DNA of 36,165 nucleotides, taken from NCBI GenBank assembly GCA_030532705.1, contig JAUNKR010000021.1, positions 1 through 36,165 of the forward strand. Reading direction: 5' to 3'. Under the pieces are notes generated by a model. The model ran no database searches, was not told the origin of the DNA, and worked only from the letters and a program-made list of their open reading frames with translations. The translations under genes were made by a program, and so were the position numbers. Origin of the DNA: Peptostreptococcaceae bacterium. Its GTDB lineage: Bacteria; Bacillota; Clostridia; Peptostreptococcales; Filifactoraceae. Shown here piece by piece: positions 17,667 through 26,548 of the stretch (positions are counted from its first letter, which is position 1; each line of letters begins with the position of its first letter).

Positions 17667-19334
17667 ATGGCAAAGAAAACATCAAAAATAAAGGTCATAC
17701 CTTTAGGCGGACTTCAGGAAGTCGGCAAGAATATGACCGCAATAGAATATAAGGACGAGATCATCGTGGTCGACGGAGGTTTAGGATTTCCGGAAGATGA
17801 CATGCTTGGGATCGATATTGTGATCCCGGATATTTCGTACCTTCTAAAAAACAGAGAAAATGTAAAGGCTTTAGTGGTAACACATGGCCATGAGGATCAT
17901 ATCGGAGCGATCCCGTATATCCTGAAAAAATTGAATATACCGGTGTATGGATCCAAACTGACTTTAGGACTGATCGCCAACAAGCTGAAAGAGCACAAAA
18001 TTTTGGATGCACAGCTGATGGAGGTGGCGATCGGTTCATCGGTAAAGATCGGCGGTTTTACGATCGATTTTGTGCGTGTCAACCACAGTATTCCGGAGTC
18101 GGCAGCGCTTGCGATCCATACGGGAGTCGGAACGATATTCCACACCGGTGATTTTAAGATCGATCATACTCCGATCGATGGAGAGTATATGGATTTCCAA
18201 AAGATCGCGGAGCTTGGCAAAAAGGGTGTTCTATTGATGCTCTGTGAGAGTACGAATGTAGAGCGACCGGGATTTTCGCCTTCAGAGAAAGTTGTCGGAA
18301 AGGCTTTTGACAATATTTTTGCGGATGCCAAAGGACATCGTATCATCGTAGCGACTTTCTCATCGAATATCCATCGCTTACAACAGGTGATCAATTCTGC
18401 AGAAAAAGTTGGCAGAAAGGTCGTCATATCGGGTCGATCGATGCAAAATGCGACTACGCTTGCACACAGTCTGGGCTACATCGATATCCCAAATGGCATG
18501 CTTGTAGATATCAATGACATCAATCAATATGGCGATCATGAGGTGGTCATTATAACGACCGGTTCTCAAGGAGAGTCTATGGCGGCACTTTCCAGAATCG
18601 CAGCAGGAGAACATCGTAAGATATCGATCAAAAAAGGGGATGTGGTGGTGATGTCTTCTCATCCGATTCCGGGGAATGAAAAGATGGTCTCCAAGGTGAT
18701 CAATCAGCTGTTTGAGCGTGGAGCGGAAGTGATCTATAAGAGTATCAGTGATATCCATGTGTCCGGTCACGCCTTCCGTGAGGAGATCAAGATGATGCAT
18801 AGTATGATCCGTCCAAAATTCTTTATGCCGATCCATGGAGAATATCGCCATTTGGAGCAACATGCACGATTGGCTGTGGAACTGGGTATGAATGAGGAAG
18901 ATATTTTTAAATTGGCGAATGGAGAAGTCCTTGAAGTAGATAAAAATAAGGCGGTCATATCCGGACGAGTTCCTTCCGGCAATATCATGGTCGATGGACT
19001 TGGTGTGGGCGATGTTGGAAATATCGTTCTTAGAGACCGAAAGCATCTTTCGGAAGATGGTTTGATCGTTGTGGTGCTTTCGATGTCGAAAGAAGACGGT
19101 ATGGTGGTTTCAGGTCCGGACCTGATATCGAGAGGCTTTGTGTATGTTCGAGAATCCGAGGATCTGATGGATGCGGCACGAGAGATCGTCATATCCGGCC
19201 TGGAGCGATGTGAGCAAAATCAGATCAAGGATTGGTCGTATATCAAAAATATTATTCGTGAAGATCTGAAGCGATTCCTGTTTGAAAAAACAAAGCGTAA
19301 TCCGATGATCCTTCCGATAATCATGGATGTTTAG
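17667..19334 (+). CDS. rnj: Ribonuclease J
   Basis: This 555-residue enzyme combines a metallo-beta-lactamase core with a beta-CASP domain and degrades or matures RNA by 5'-to-3' exonuclease and endonuclease action. The HxHxDH zinc motif is His73, His75, Asp77 and His78 (THGHEDHIG). Later motifs are HTGDFKIDHTPIDG, the CESTNVERPG segment, SSHPIPGNE, the beta-CASP HVSGHAF, and PIHGEYRH. A C-terminal domain completes the usual length. One rnj gene is seen here; whether a second paralogue exists elsewhere cannot be judged. GGAGGAAAG precedes the ATG. The M50 protease gene follows after 11 bp. Confidence 0.96.
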   Translation: MAKKTSKIKVIPLGGLQEVGKNMTAIEYKDEIIVVDGGLGFPEDDMLGIDIVIPDISYLLKNRENVKALVVTHGHEDHIGAIPYILKKLNIPVYGSKLTLGLIANKLKEHKILDAQLMEVAIGSSVKIGGFTIDFVRVNHSIPESAALAIHTGVGTIFHTGDFKIDHTPIDGEYMDFQKIAELGKKGVLLMLCESTNVERPGFSPSEKVVGKAFDNIFADAKGHRIIVATFSSNIHRLQQVINSAEKVGRKVVISGRSMQNATTLAHSLGYIDIPNGMLVDINDINQYGDHEVVIITTGSQGESMAALSRIAAGEHRKISIKKGDVVVMSSHPIPGNEKMVSKVINQLFERGAEVIYKSISDIHVSGHAFREEIKMMHSMIRPKFFMPIHGEYRHLEQHARLAVELGMNEEDIFKLANGEVLEVDKNKAVISGRVPSGNIMVDGLGVGDVGNIVLRDRKHLSEDGLIVVVLSMSKEDGMVVSGPDLISRGFVYVRESEDLMDAAREIVISGLERCEQNQIKDWSYIKNIIREDLKRFLFEKTKRNPMILPIIMDV

Positions 19335-19345
19335 GAGAAAGACAG

Positions 19346-19963
19346 ATGGGAGAATCTTTAGTTGATAAAGTCGCGATGATCCCTGCGATCATTATTGCGA
19401 TGTCCTTCCACGAATTTGCTCATGCCTATGTAGCAAACAAAATGGGAGACGGTACGGGAGAAGGAATGGGCAGATTGACCCTCAATCCGATGAGCCACAT
19501 CGATCCGATCGGCTTTTTGATGCTGTTGGTCGGCGGTTTTGGATGGGCAAAACCGGTGCCGTATAACGAAAATAATTTTAAAAACCGAAAGTTGGGTGTT
19601 TTTTTGGTGGCGATCGCGGGAGTTACGATGAATATCATCATTGCGACATTGGCGATCATCATTTATTCGCTCACCGAGGAATTTATCCCGGGAGCTGAGT
19701 ATACAATGGTGATGCAAAATATCGTATGGATCAATATTGCGTTTGCATCCTTTAACCTGTTGCCGATCCCGCCGCTAGATGGTTCAAAGATCATTGCGGC
19801 ATTTTTGCCTGCGCGTAAACGCTTTGTTTTTTATCAATATGAGCGTTACGGTTTTCTATTGATGGTATTTTTGATCATGACGAATCTGATCGACTATTTG
19901 CTCGATCCGATCGTTGTCAATGTCGTTGGGTTGATTTATTTTTTGGTGGGAAATTTTATATAA
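19346..19963 (+). CDS. Site-2 protease family (M50) membrane metalloprotease
   Basis: This 205-residue membrane protein has the zinc motif HEFAH at 22-26 (His22, Glu23, His26) in its first membrane helix, and the third ligand Asp145 in LLPIPPLDGSK. Four or more hydrophobic segments and the short length fit the minimal S2P-type peptidases, which lack a PDZ domain. Such proteases cut substrates within the membrane; the substrate here is unknown. An AGGAG site is 8 nt upstream of the ATG. The stop codon abuts the ATG of scpA, and the M50-scpA-scpB order is common in Clostridia. Confidence 0.93.
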   Translation: MGESLVDKVAMIPAIIIAMSFHEFAHAYVANKMGDGTGEGMGRLTLNPMSHIDPIGFLMLLVGGFGWAKPVPYNENNFKNRKLGVFLVAIAGVTMNIIIATLAIIIYSLTEEFIPGAEYTMVMQNIVWINIAFASFNLLPIPPLDGSKIIAAFLPARKRFVFYQYERYGFLLMVFLIMTNLIDYLLDPIVVNVVGLIYFLVGNFI

Positions 19964-20674
19964 ATGGAATATAAGATCGGCAATATAGATTTTCAGGGAC
20001 CATTAGATCTTCTGTTGGAACTGATAAAGGCAAATAAATGTGATATCAAGGATATTTTTATCAAAAATATCATAGAGCAATACTTGGAGATCATTCAACA
20101 AGAAAATAAAGAAAACTGCGAGATCGCATCGGAATTCATCTTGATGGCAAGCACTTTGATCGAGCTTAAATCAAGATATTTTATCTATATCAACGATAAG
20201 CTGGATGAGGAAGAAGATCCCGGAAAAGAACTTTACGATCTTTTGGAGCAGTATAAGTATTTCAAAGAGCTTTCGGCAATGCTTAAAGAAAACTATGAAA
20301 ACTCTCCGGTCTTTTATAGCAATAAGGGAGCGGAGATCCTTGTGGAAGAAACGGTGGACTTTTCGACTTATACGGTGATCGATATCTTTGCAGTGTACTC
20401 TAAATTCATCAAGGAGAGCAAAAAAACGGTAAGGAGCAACCTGATCAGCTATAAGAAGATATCGGTCGAAGATAAGATCCTGGAGATCGAAAAGATCCTG
20501 GATACGATGAGTAGGGTCTATTTTGACAAGATCGTAAACGGGAGGATCAAGGATGATATCGTTGCAAGTCTACTTGGGGTACTTGAATTATCGAAAGAAC
20601 AGAAGGTCCTGCTCAGCCAAAAGAAAATATTTGAAAATATATTGATCGAGAGGGCGATGGATGGAAATCAATAA
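19964..20674 (+). CDS. scpA: Segregation and condensation protein A (ScpA kleisin)
   Basis: This 236-residue kleisin bridges the SMC dimer heads in the bacterial condensin and works with ScpB in chromosome compaction and segregation. The N-terminal helix-turn-helix has DFQGPLDLLLELIKANKCDIKDI, followed by EFILMASTLIELKSR, both close to the family pattern. A charged linker and a C-terminal winged helix with IVASLLGVLELSKEQKV complete it. The gene begins immediately after the stop of the M50 gene and overlaps scpB by 14 bp, which indicates tight coupling of the two subunits. Confidence 0.95.
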   Translation: MEYKIGNIDFQGPLDLLLELIKANKCDIKDIFIKNIIEQYLEIIQQENKENCEIASEFILMASTLIELKSRYFIYINDKLDEEEDPGKELYDLLEQYKYFKELSAMLKENYENSPVFYSNKGAEILVEETVDFSTYTVIDIFAVYSKFIKESKKTVRSNLISYKKISVEDKILEIEKILDTMSRVYFDKIVNGRIKDDIVASLLGVLELSKEQKVLLSQKKIFENILIERAMDGNQ

Positions 20675-21203
20675 ATTGATCAGCATTATAGAATCTCTTC
20701 TTTTTGCGGCATCTGAACCGATGGCGGCGCGAGATCTTACAAAAGTGATCTCGGAGCAGTCGGCTGAAGTTTCGATCAAAGATGTACGGTCAGCGTTGGA
20801 AGAATTGGCACAAAAATATGCCTTGGAAAATAGCGGACTGTCTCTACTTCGAATGGAGGATCATTATGAGATCGTCTCCAAAGCGGAAAATAATCTTTAT
20901 GTAGAACAGCTGACGGTGAAGCGTAAGAAAAAGACACTCACGCAAGCCTCGCTGGAAGTGATCAGTATCATCGCCTATAAACAGCCGATCACCAAGGTGG
21001 AGATCGATGAGATCCGTGGGGTCAAATCCGACGGCGTGATCTCCAATCTCTTGGAATTGGGATTGATCGCTGAAAAAGGGAGATTGGATCGGATCGGAAA
21101 ACCGATACTTTACGGAACCACGGACCGATTTTTGCGAGAATTCGGGATCGAGAGTATAAAAGGGCTACCCAAAGTGGTAGTGACGGAGAATGAAGATGAA
21201 TAA
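20661..21203 (+). CDS. scpB: Segregation and condensation protein B (ScpB)
   Basis: This 180-residue protein carries the two winged-helix domains of ScpB, the dimeric partner that binds the ScpA linker in the SMC complex. Recognisable segments are SIIESLLFAASEPM at the start, LTQASLEVISIIAYKQPITKVEIDEIRGVKSDGVI in the second domain, and LYGTTDRFLREFGIESIKGLP near the end. Length is normal. It overlaps scpA by 14 bp, with GAGAGGG ahead of the ATG. The last codons overlap the start of the next gene, an unrecognised TPR-like protein. Confidence 0.95.
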   Translation: MEINKLISIIESLLFAASEPMAARDLTKVISEQSAEVSIKDVRSALEELAQKYALENSGLSLLRMEDHYEIVSKAENNLYVEQLTVKRKKKTLTQASLEVISIIAYKQPITKVEIDEIRGVKSDGVISNLLELGLIAEKGRLDRIGKPILYGTTDRFLREFGIESIKGLPKVVVTENEDE

Positions 21204-21681
21204 TTCAAATCAGATCTTTTTTACGATATTTTATATATTTTGTGGATCGATGGTCCTTCGGTCCATTTACAAGACTTTTTTTGCCAAAGTGGAGACACCT
21301 CGAGATTATATGAAAAAAGCGAACTATGCAGCTTCTTTTTTTCGGATGAGGAGTTACGCAAATAAAGTCCTTTTTGATGCATTGGATCGATTTGAACATT
21401 TGACGGATGAAGAACGAAGTTTTATTCATTTTCAGATCGGGATCAATTTGTATCAACAGCGTAAAAACGAAGAAGCGGTAAAGCATTTTGATATCGCTTG
21501 GCCGTATCTCAACAAGGCAAAGATCCCTTATAATAAGATCTATGCTTCGATCATTGTTGCAAATTATAATGTCGGAAATAAGGATAAAGCACGCGAAATA
21601 TACCACTATCTTTTGGCAAAGAGAAAGTATGACCCGAGATTTGAGGCATTGGGTTATTTGGAAAGCAGTATTTTTAAGTAG
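21196..21681 (+). CDS. Membrane-anchored TPR-like protein of unknown function
   Basis: I do not recognise a named family for this protein of about 161 residues. It has one N-terminal hydrophobic segment (about 6-22, FFTIFYIFCGSMVL), then a helical part. Alternating helices with FQIGINLYQQRKNEEAVKHF and IVANYNVGNKDKAREIYHYLL look like two or three tetratricopeptide repeats, usually protein-binding. The start is ambiguous: ATG codons lie at 21190 and 21196. GGAG at the scpB end is 8 nt from the second and only about 2 nt from the first, so 21196 is preferred. It overlaps scpB by 8 bp and is 11 bp ahead of the radical SAM gene. A scaffold role is possible but unproven. Confidence 0.7.
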   Translation: MNNSNQIFFTIFYIFCGSMVLRSIYKTFFAKVETPRDYMKKANYAASFFRMRSYANKVLFDALDRFEHLTDEERSFIHFQIGINLYQQRKNEEAVKHFDIAWPYLNKAKIPYNKIYASIIVANYNVGNKDKAREIYHYLLAKRKYDPRFEALGYLESSIFK

Positions 21682-21692
21682 ACGGAGGAAAG

Positions 21693-23531
21693 ATGCAGAA
21701 ATTGAAAAGCTTTCTCGGTAAGGTCGATAAGCCGGGAAGGTATTTAGGGAACGAGTTTAATGCAGTTATGAAGGATCCTAAGGCGGTCGACATTCGATTT
21801 GCATTTTGCTTCCCCGATGTGTATGAGATCGGTATGAGTCATTTGGGGCTTCATATTTTATACAGTGTGTTGAATAGTTTGGATCATGTTTGGTGCGAGC
21901 GTGCCTTTGCAGTCGGCACAGATATGGAAGAGCTCCTTCGTGCAAACTCGATGAAGCTTTTTTCTTTGGAGAGCAAGACACCGCTGGATCAGTTTGATTT
22001 TGTAGGGATCACATTGCAATATGAGATGTCCTATACCAATATTTTGAATATGCTTGAGCTGGGCGGGATCAATATCTTTGCGAAAGATCGTAAAGAAGAA
22101 GAACCGCTTATCGTATTTGGTGGCCCCTGCGCTTATAATGTAGAACCTTTGGCGGATTTTGCAGATATTGTTCTACTGGGCGAAGGGGAGGAATCTTTGC
22201 CGGAGTTGATGGCTCTGTATCAAAAGCACAAAAAAGGACCGGGATATACTCGAAAAGATTTTCTGCTGAATGTAGCAAAAACGATCAAAGGAGCCTATGT
22301 ACCTTCGCTTTATGAAGCAAAATATAAAGAAGGCGTATTTGATGGGATCGAGCCGATCGCGGAGGGAGTTCCAAGAGTCGTTGAGAAACGGATCGTGCGA
22401 GATCTCAATGAGGCCTTTATCATGGAAAAAATGATGGTCCCTCATATCGATATCGTCCATTCTCGTATTATGTTGGAACTGTTCAGGGGATGTACGAGAG
22501 GATGTCGTTTTTGCCAAGCGGGGATCGTATATCGTCCGGTGCGGGAGCGAAGTATCCCGACGCTTCTGAAGACAGCGGATTGTCTGGTACAGTCGACAGG
22601 TTATGAAGAAATGTCGTTGACTTCTTTGAGTACAAGCGACTATTCGAGTCTGGAGGTCTTACTGGACAGTTTGAATGATCGGTATTCTAAGGATATGCTG
22701 AGCCTATCGCTGCCATCCCTTCGAGTAGATAATTTTTCGGTGGAGATGGCGGAAAAGATCCAGACGGTTCGACGCTCCGGATTGACACTGGCACCTGAAG
22801 CGGGCACACAGCGTCTGCGAGATGTGATCAATAAAGGGGTGACAAAGGATGATCTGATCGCAGCGACGACAAAGGCATTCGGCAGCGGATGGCGAAATGT
22901 CAAGCTTTACTTTATGACAGGTCTTCCGACGGAGACCTATGAGGATCTCGATGGGATCGTGGATCTGGCTCATACGGTCATTGAAGTATACAAAAGCGTG
23001 AACGGCACCAAAAATATCAACAATTTTAACGTGACGGTCAGCACTTCGGTCTTTGTACCGAAACCGAATACGCCTTTCCAATGGTTTGGACAGGATACAC
23101 AGGAAGTGATGGCACAAAAACAACAGTATCTCAAAGAGAAATTACGACATCGTAATATTACCTTCAACTACCATGATAATCAGCTAAGCTTTTTGGAGGC
23201 GGTGATCGCGAGAGGGGATCGCAGGATCTCGAAAGTGATCTATGAAGCATTTCGTAATGGATGCAAGTTTGATAGTTGGGGCGAGCATTTCAAATATGAT
23301 ATTTGGATGAAAGCATTTGAAACGGTAGGGATCGATCCGGCAGATTTTGCGAACAAGGGACTGGAGATGGACCAAAAACTACCATGGGATCATCTTTCTT
23401 GTGGTGTCAGCAAAAAGTTTTTACACAGAGAATGTGAGTTGGCATATCAGGCGGTAGAGTCTGTCGATTGTCGAAAGCATTGTATCGGATGTGGGATCAA
23501 TCAAGGAGTTGGAAAGGGGCTTTGCGGATGA
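21693..23531 (+). CDS. TIGR03960 family B12-binding-domain radical SAM protein
   Basis: This 612-residue protein has an N-terminal B12-binding-like domain (about 30-200, with VFGGPCAYNVEPLADF and LGEGEESLPEL) and a radical SAM core with the cluster motif Cys267, Cys271 and Cys274 (CTRGCRFC). It ends in a cysteine-rich tail with VDCRKHCIGCG. The N-terminal domain lacks the DxHxxG cobalt-ligand motif in what I can read, so cobalamin binding would be base-off without His, or absent. The substrate of this family is not known. GGAGG precedes the ATG, and the stop overlaps the start of the DUF2344 gene as ATGA, a pairing seen in many Clostridia. Confidence 0.9.
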   Translation: MQKLKSFLGKVDKPGRYLGNEFNAVMKDPKAVDIRFAFCFPDVYEIGMSHLGLHILYSVLNSLDHVWCERAFAVGTDMEELLRANSMKLFSLESKTPLDQFDFVGITLQYEMSYTNILNMLELGGINIFAKDRKEEEPLIVFGGPCAYNVEPLADFADIVLLGEGEESLPELMALYQKHKKGPGYTRKDFLLNVAKTIKGAYVPSLYEAKYKEGVFDGIEPIAEGVPRVVEKRIVRDLNEAFIMEKMMVPHIDIVHSRIMLELFRGCTRGCRFCQAGIVYRPVRERSIPTLLKTADCLVQSTGYEEMSLTSLSTSDYSSLEVLLDSLNDRYSKDMLSLSLPSLRVDNFSVEMAEKIQTVRRSGLTLAPEAGTQRLRDVINKGVTKDDLIAATTKAFGSGWRNVKLYFMTGLPTETYEDLDGIVDLAHTVIEVYKSVNGTKNINNFNVTVSTSVFVPKPNTPFQWFGQDTQEVMAQKQQYLKEKLRHRNITFNYHDNQLSFLEAVIARGDRRISKVIYEAFRNGCKFDSWGEHFKYDIWMKAFETVGIDPADFANKGLEMDQKLPWDHLSCGVSKKFLHRECELAYQAVESVDCRKHCIGCGINQGVGKGLCG

Positions 23532-24181
23532 TCATAAGATGCAAATACTCAAAGCTCGGCGATATTGCCTTCGTATCTCATCTGGATCTGCTCAGGATAT
23601 TCATTCGTGCATTGCGCCGAGAGTCGATAAAATTGAATTACAGTCAAGGTTTTCATCCTCATCCGAAGTTATCCTTTTCGCCTGCGCTGAGTCTGGGCGT
23701 TGAAAGTATCTGTGAATATCTGGATATGGATGTGGCAGACGAGATCACGCCGGAACAACTGAAAGAAAGGCTTAATAAGGCATTGCCGAGAGGCGTGGAG
23801 ATCTTGGAGAGTTTTGAAGTGGAGAAGATGGGCGGGATCGCGACATTGTCCACGCACAGTCAATATGAATTTTCGTTCGAGAAGACAGATCCTTTGTTGG
23901 AGCAGATCGTTCAAATGATCGAGCAAGCTGACGATCTGCCGATCCAAAAGAAAAACAAAAAAGGGCGCTTCATGGAGCTCAATGCAAGAGATCGGATCGA
24001 AGAGATCTTTATGGAGGACGGAAAGCTCTATGCGACACTTCTTAATTCGACAAATGGGGCGATGAAGCCGTCGGAACTGCTCGATATCATCCATTCAAAA
24101 GCAGGAAAAGAATATGATGTGTATCAGATACTAAAGACGAAGTTATATTTTTATGATGGAAAGGGACTCAAGCTTGTCTAG
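23528..24181 (+). CDS. DUF2344 / TIGR03936 radical SAM-associated protein
   Basis: This protein of about 217 residues matches the DUF2344 family by its N-terminus with KYSKLGDIAFVSHLDLLR, then RALRRESIKLNYSQGFHPHPKLSFSPALSLGVES. It has no metal cluster motif of its own. The family always accompanies TIGR03960 radical SAM proteins, sometimes as a fusion, so it is probably a substrate-binding or partner subunit. I chose the ATG at 23528 because it overlaps the upstream stop as ATGA and gives the exact family N-terminus; an earlier in-frame TTG at 23468 would add 20 residues that overlap the cysteine-rich tail of the neighbour. The end overlaps the RNase E/G gene. Confidence 0.9.
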   Translation: MIIRCKYSKLGDIAFVSHLDLLRIFIRALRRESIKLNYSQGFHPHPKLSFSPALSLGVESICEYLDMDVADEITPEQLKERLNKALPRGVEILESFEVEKMGGIATLSTHSQYEFSFEKTDPLLEQIVQMIEQADDLPIQKKNKKGRFMELNARDRIEEIFMEDGKLYATLLNSTNGAMKPSELLDIIHSKAGKEYDVYQILKTKLYFYDGKGLKLV

Positions 24182-25514
24182 AAGATTACTGATAGAATGT
24201 TCCGCGCAATATGACAAATTCGCGATCGTTGATCGAGATAAAAAATTGGAGCATATTCAGATCATCCCTAAAGAAGGGACCCCGAGAGTTGGGCAGATCT
24301 ATAGAGGCAGGGTCAAATTTTACAGTTCGACAATGCATTCGGCGATCATAGACATCGGGGAACGGGGAGAAATTTTTCTGCCAAGTCCTCATCGTCTGAT
24401 CGTTGGAGAGGAGCTGTTGGTCCAGATCATTCGGGAGGAAGAAAAGACAAAAAAGGCGAAGGGATCGACGGATATCACGATCGGTGGGGAGTATATCGTA
24501 TTGATCAAAGCCGAGCAGCAAGTGATCGTTTCAAAAAAGAATGCGAATGACCATAATGCTCAGGAACTTGCAAGAAAACTGAAAGATAGACTTACGTCGG
24601 AGTTTGGCATATTACTTCGTACCAAGGCTTCTTTGGATCAGATCGATGGGATCTATGATGAGCTTGATGATCTGGAAAGCAAATTTGCTCTTCTTCAGCA
24701 ACAAGGGATCGGTCTGAAGTTTGATCCCTATGATCTGATCGATGTTGCCAGAAAGCTGTGGGACGAATATAAGCCTATAGAGATCTTTTGTAATGAGAAA
24801 GAAATCTGCAAAGCGCTGAAAAGATCGCTTGCTCCTCAAGGGATCGAGGTGGTGCACGATGATCTTTATCTGTTCGATAAAAATCGGGTCAAGCTTCAAG
24901 ATATTCTGAAGAAAGAATATATCTGTGATGATTTTAGTCTTAGCATCGATTATTTGGAGGCGCTCTGTGTGGTCGATGTGAATTCGGGCTATATGAAGCC
25001 CGATGCGATCCGAGAAAAGAAGATCCTCGAACTAAATCAGGAGGCTTTTTTGGAAACGGTCCGATTGCTTGAGCTTTTGGGGATCGGGGGAATGGTCCTG
25101 ATCGATTTTATTTCGATGAATAAAATCGGGCAGAAGAAATTAGAGGATTTCATAGAAAAAAATCTAAAAAACCATTATAATAGGGATAGGAAAATTATCA
25201 CTCACTCAATGGCGAATAGCTCGATGATGCAATTGGTCATTGAAAAAAGCGAACGAGATCTTGTCCATACGCTTGGAACGCCATGCAGACATTGTCAAGG
25301 TACCGGATTGATGTTGAATGAAAAAGCGTTGTTGGATCTGTTTGAGGTCGAGTTTTTACCGATGATCGAACAGTATCAACAGCGAAGCATCACTGTCAAT
25401 ATCCCGCGTTTTATGAGTGCAAAAAGTGTGGAAGAGGTTTGTGATCTGTTATCCGAGTATTCAATAGATCATCGCATCGTTTACAGCGATATCGACAGGA
25501 TAAAGATCGATTAG
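24174..25514 (+). CDS. rng: Ribonuclease E/G family protein
   Basis: This protein of about 446 residues is an RNase G-type endoribonuclease. It has an S1-like domain (about 35-125, with GQIYRGRVKFY and SAIIDIGERGEIFL) and the DNase I-like catalytic region with Asp268 (VVDVNSG) and Asp311 (VLIDFIS), 43 residues apart as in RNase E. The zinc-link CxxC is Cys371 and Cys374 (CRHCQGTG). The start is uncertain. ATGs at 24153 and 24156 have no Shine-Dalgarno site, while a TTG at 24174 has GGAAAGGGA about 8 nt upstream and gives the usual short N-terminus. RNase G probably processes rRNA or mRNA. It overlaps the DUF2344 gene by 8 bp, a conserved neighbour arrangement. Confidence 0.9.
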   Translation: MSRRLLIECSAQYDKFAIVDRDKKLEHIQIIPKEGTPRVGQIYRGRVKFYSSTMHSAIIDIGERGEIFLPSPHRLIVGEELLVQIIREEEKTKKAKGSTDITIGGEYIVLIKAEQQVIVSKKNANDHNAQELARKLKDRLTSEFGILLRTKASLDQIDGIYDELDDLESKFALLQQQGIGLKFDPYDLIDVARKLWDEYKPIEIFCNEKEICKALKRSLAPQGIEVVHDDLYLFDKNRVKLQDILKKEYICDDFSLSIDYLEALCVVDVNSGYMKPDAIREKKILELNQEAFLETVRLLELLGIGGMVLIDFISMNKIGQKKLEDFIEKNLKNHYNRDRKIITHSMANSSMMQLVIEKSERDLVHTLGTPCRHCQGTGLMLNEKALLDLFEVEFLPMIEQYQQRSITVNIPRFMSAKSVEEVCDLLSEYSIDHRIVYSDIDRIKID

Positions 25515-25523
25515 GAGTAAAAT

Positions 25524-26537
25524 ATGAGTAAAGAGAAGCTGATCATTCCGGAGGGCTACAGCAGTAAATTGAGTCTGATGGAGACCGAAGTGGCGATCAA
25601 GGTGTTGAAGGATAAGTTTGAAAAAGAACTTTCCCGAAAGCTGAATTTGACAAGGGTGTCCGCACCGCTTTTTGTAAAGAAATCGACCGGGCTCAATGAT
25701 GATCTCAACGGGGTGGAGCGACCTGTTGGGTTTGATATGCTGGATACCGGTTATTATGCCGAGATCGTTCAATCGCTTGCAAAATGGAAGCGAATGGCGC
25801 TTGGAAGTTATGGAGTGGAAGTAGGCAAAGGCATCTATACGGACATGAATGCGGTCCGTCGAGATGAGGAGCTGGACAATATCCACTCGATCTATGTGGA
25901 TCAGTGGGACTGGGAAAAGGTGATATTGGAAGAGGACCGAACCATAGAGACTTTGATATCGATCGTCAAAGATATTTATGAAGTCTTTAAGATCACATCC
26001 TACAAGATGAACTATGAATTTCCTCAGATCGTTACGGAGCTTCCAAAAGAGATCTTTTTTATCACTTCACAGGATCTGCTCGATCTATATCCGGATCTCA
26101 CGCCGAAGGAGCGGGAATATGCGATCGCTAAGGAGCATGGAGCAGTATTTATCATGCAGATCGGCAAATTGCTTTCTAACGGGGAGATGCATGATGGTCG
26201 TGCGGCGGATTATGACGATTGGGAGCTGAACGGAGATATCCTGTTTTATTATGATGTGCTCGATATCGCGCTGGAGCTTTCTTCGATGGGTATCCGTGTC
26301 GATGCACCTTCCCTTTTGAAGCAGGTCAAGATCCGTGATCAAGAGTATAAGCTGGAGATGGACTTTCAAAAGAGTGTGCTGAATAATACCGTACCATTTA
26401 CGATCGGAGGAGGGATCGGGCAATCCCGGATCTGTATGTTCTTTCTTCGAAAAGCACATATCGGAGAGGTCCAGGCATCGATTTGGGACGATGAAACGAT
26501 CGACCTTTGCAAAGAACACAATATCAATTTATTATAG
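25524..26537 (+). CDS. asnA: Aspartate--ammonia ligase (asparagine synthetase A)
   Basis: This 337-residue class II synthetase-like enzyme makes asparagine from aspartate, free ammonia and ATP. The sequence follows AsnA closely: [15 protein letters not shown] at the start, [27 protein letters not shown], then [38 protein letters not shown], and the C-terminal [22 protein letters not shown]. Length is normal. It starts after an AGGAG site, 10 bp behind the ribonuclease gene. Because it uses ammonia rather than glutamine, it fits an anaerobe living on amino acids or ammonium. The HPr-like gene follows after 11 bp. Confidence 0.97.
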   Translation: MSKEKLIIPEGYSSKLSLMETEVAIKVLKDKFEKELSRKLNLTRVSAPLFVKKSTGLNDDLNGVERPVGFDMLDTGYYAEIVQSLAKWKRMALGSYGVEVGKGIYTDMNAVRRDEELDNIHSIYVDQWDWEKVILEEDRTIETLISIVKDIYEVFKITSYKMNYEFPQIVTELPKEIFFITSQDLLDLYPDLTPKEREYAIAKEHGAVFIMQIGKLLSNGEMHDGRAADYDDWELNGDILFYYDVLDIALELSSMGIRVDAPSLLKQVKIRDQEYKLEMDFQKSVLNNTVPFTIGGGIGQSRICMFFLRKAHIGEVQASIWDDETIDLCKEHNINLL

Positions 26538-26548
26538 ATGGGGGAGCA

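Noticed and set aside
18378-19046. 222-codon minus-strand frame opposite the RNase J gene
   Set aside because: It is fully inside a strongly conserved plus-strand gene. Long antisense frames are frequent here because codon choice (many GAT, ATC and GAG codons) avoids antisense stops.
23468-23527. Upstream TTG start for the DUF2344 gene
   Set aside because: It would overlap 60 bp of the radical SAM gene; the ATG at 23528 forms an ATGA overlap and gives the family N-terminus.
26507-26548. Upstream TTG start for the HPr-like gene
   Set aside because: It would add 14 residues overlapping asnA; HPr starts close to its first strand, as from the ATG at 26549.
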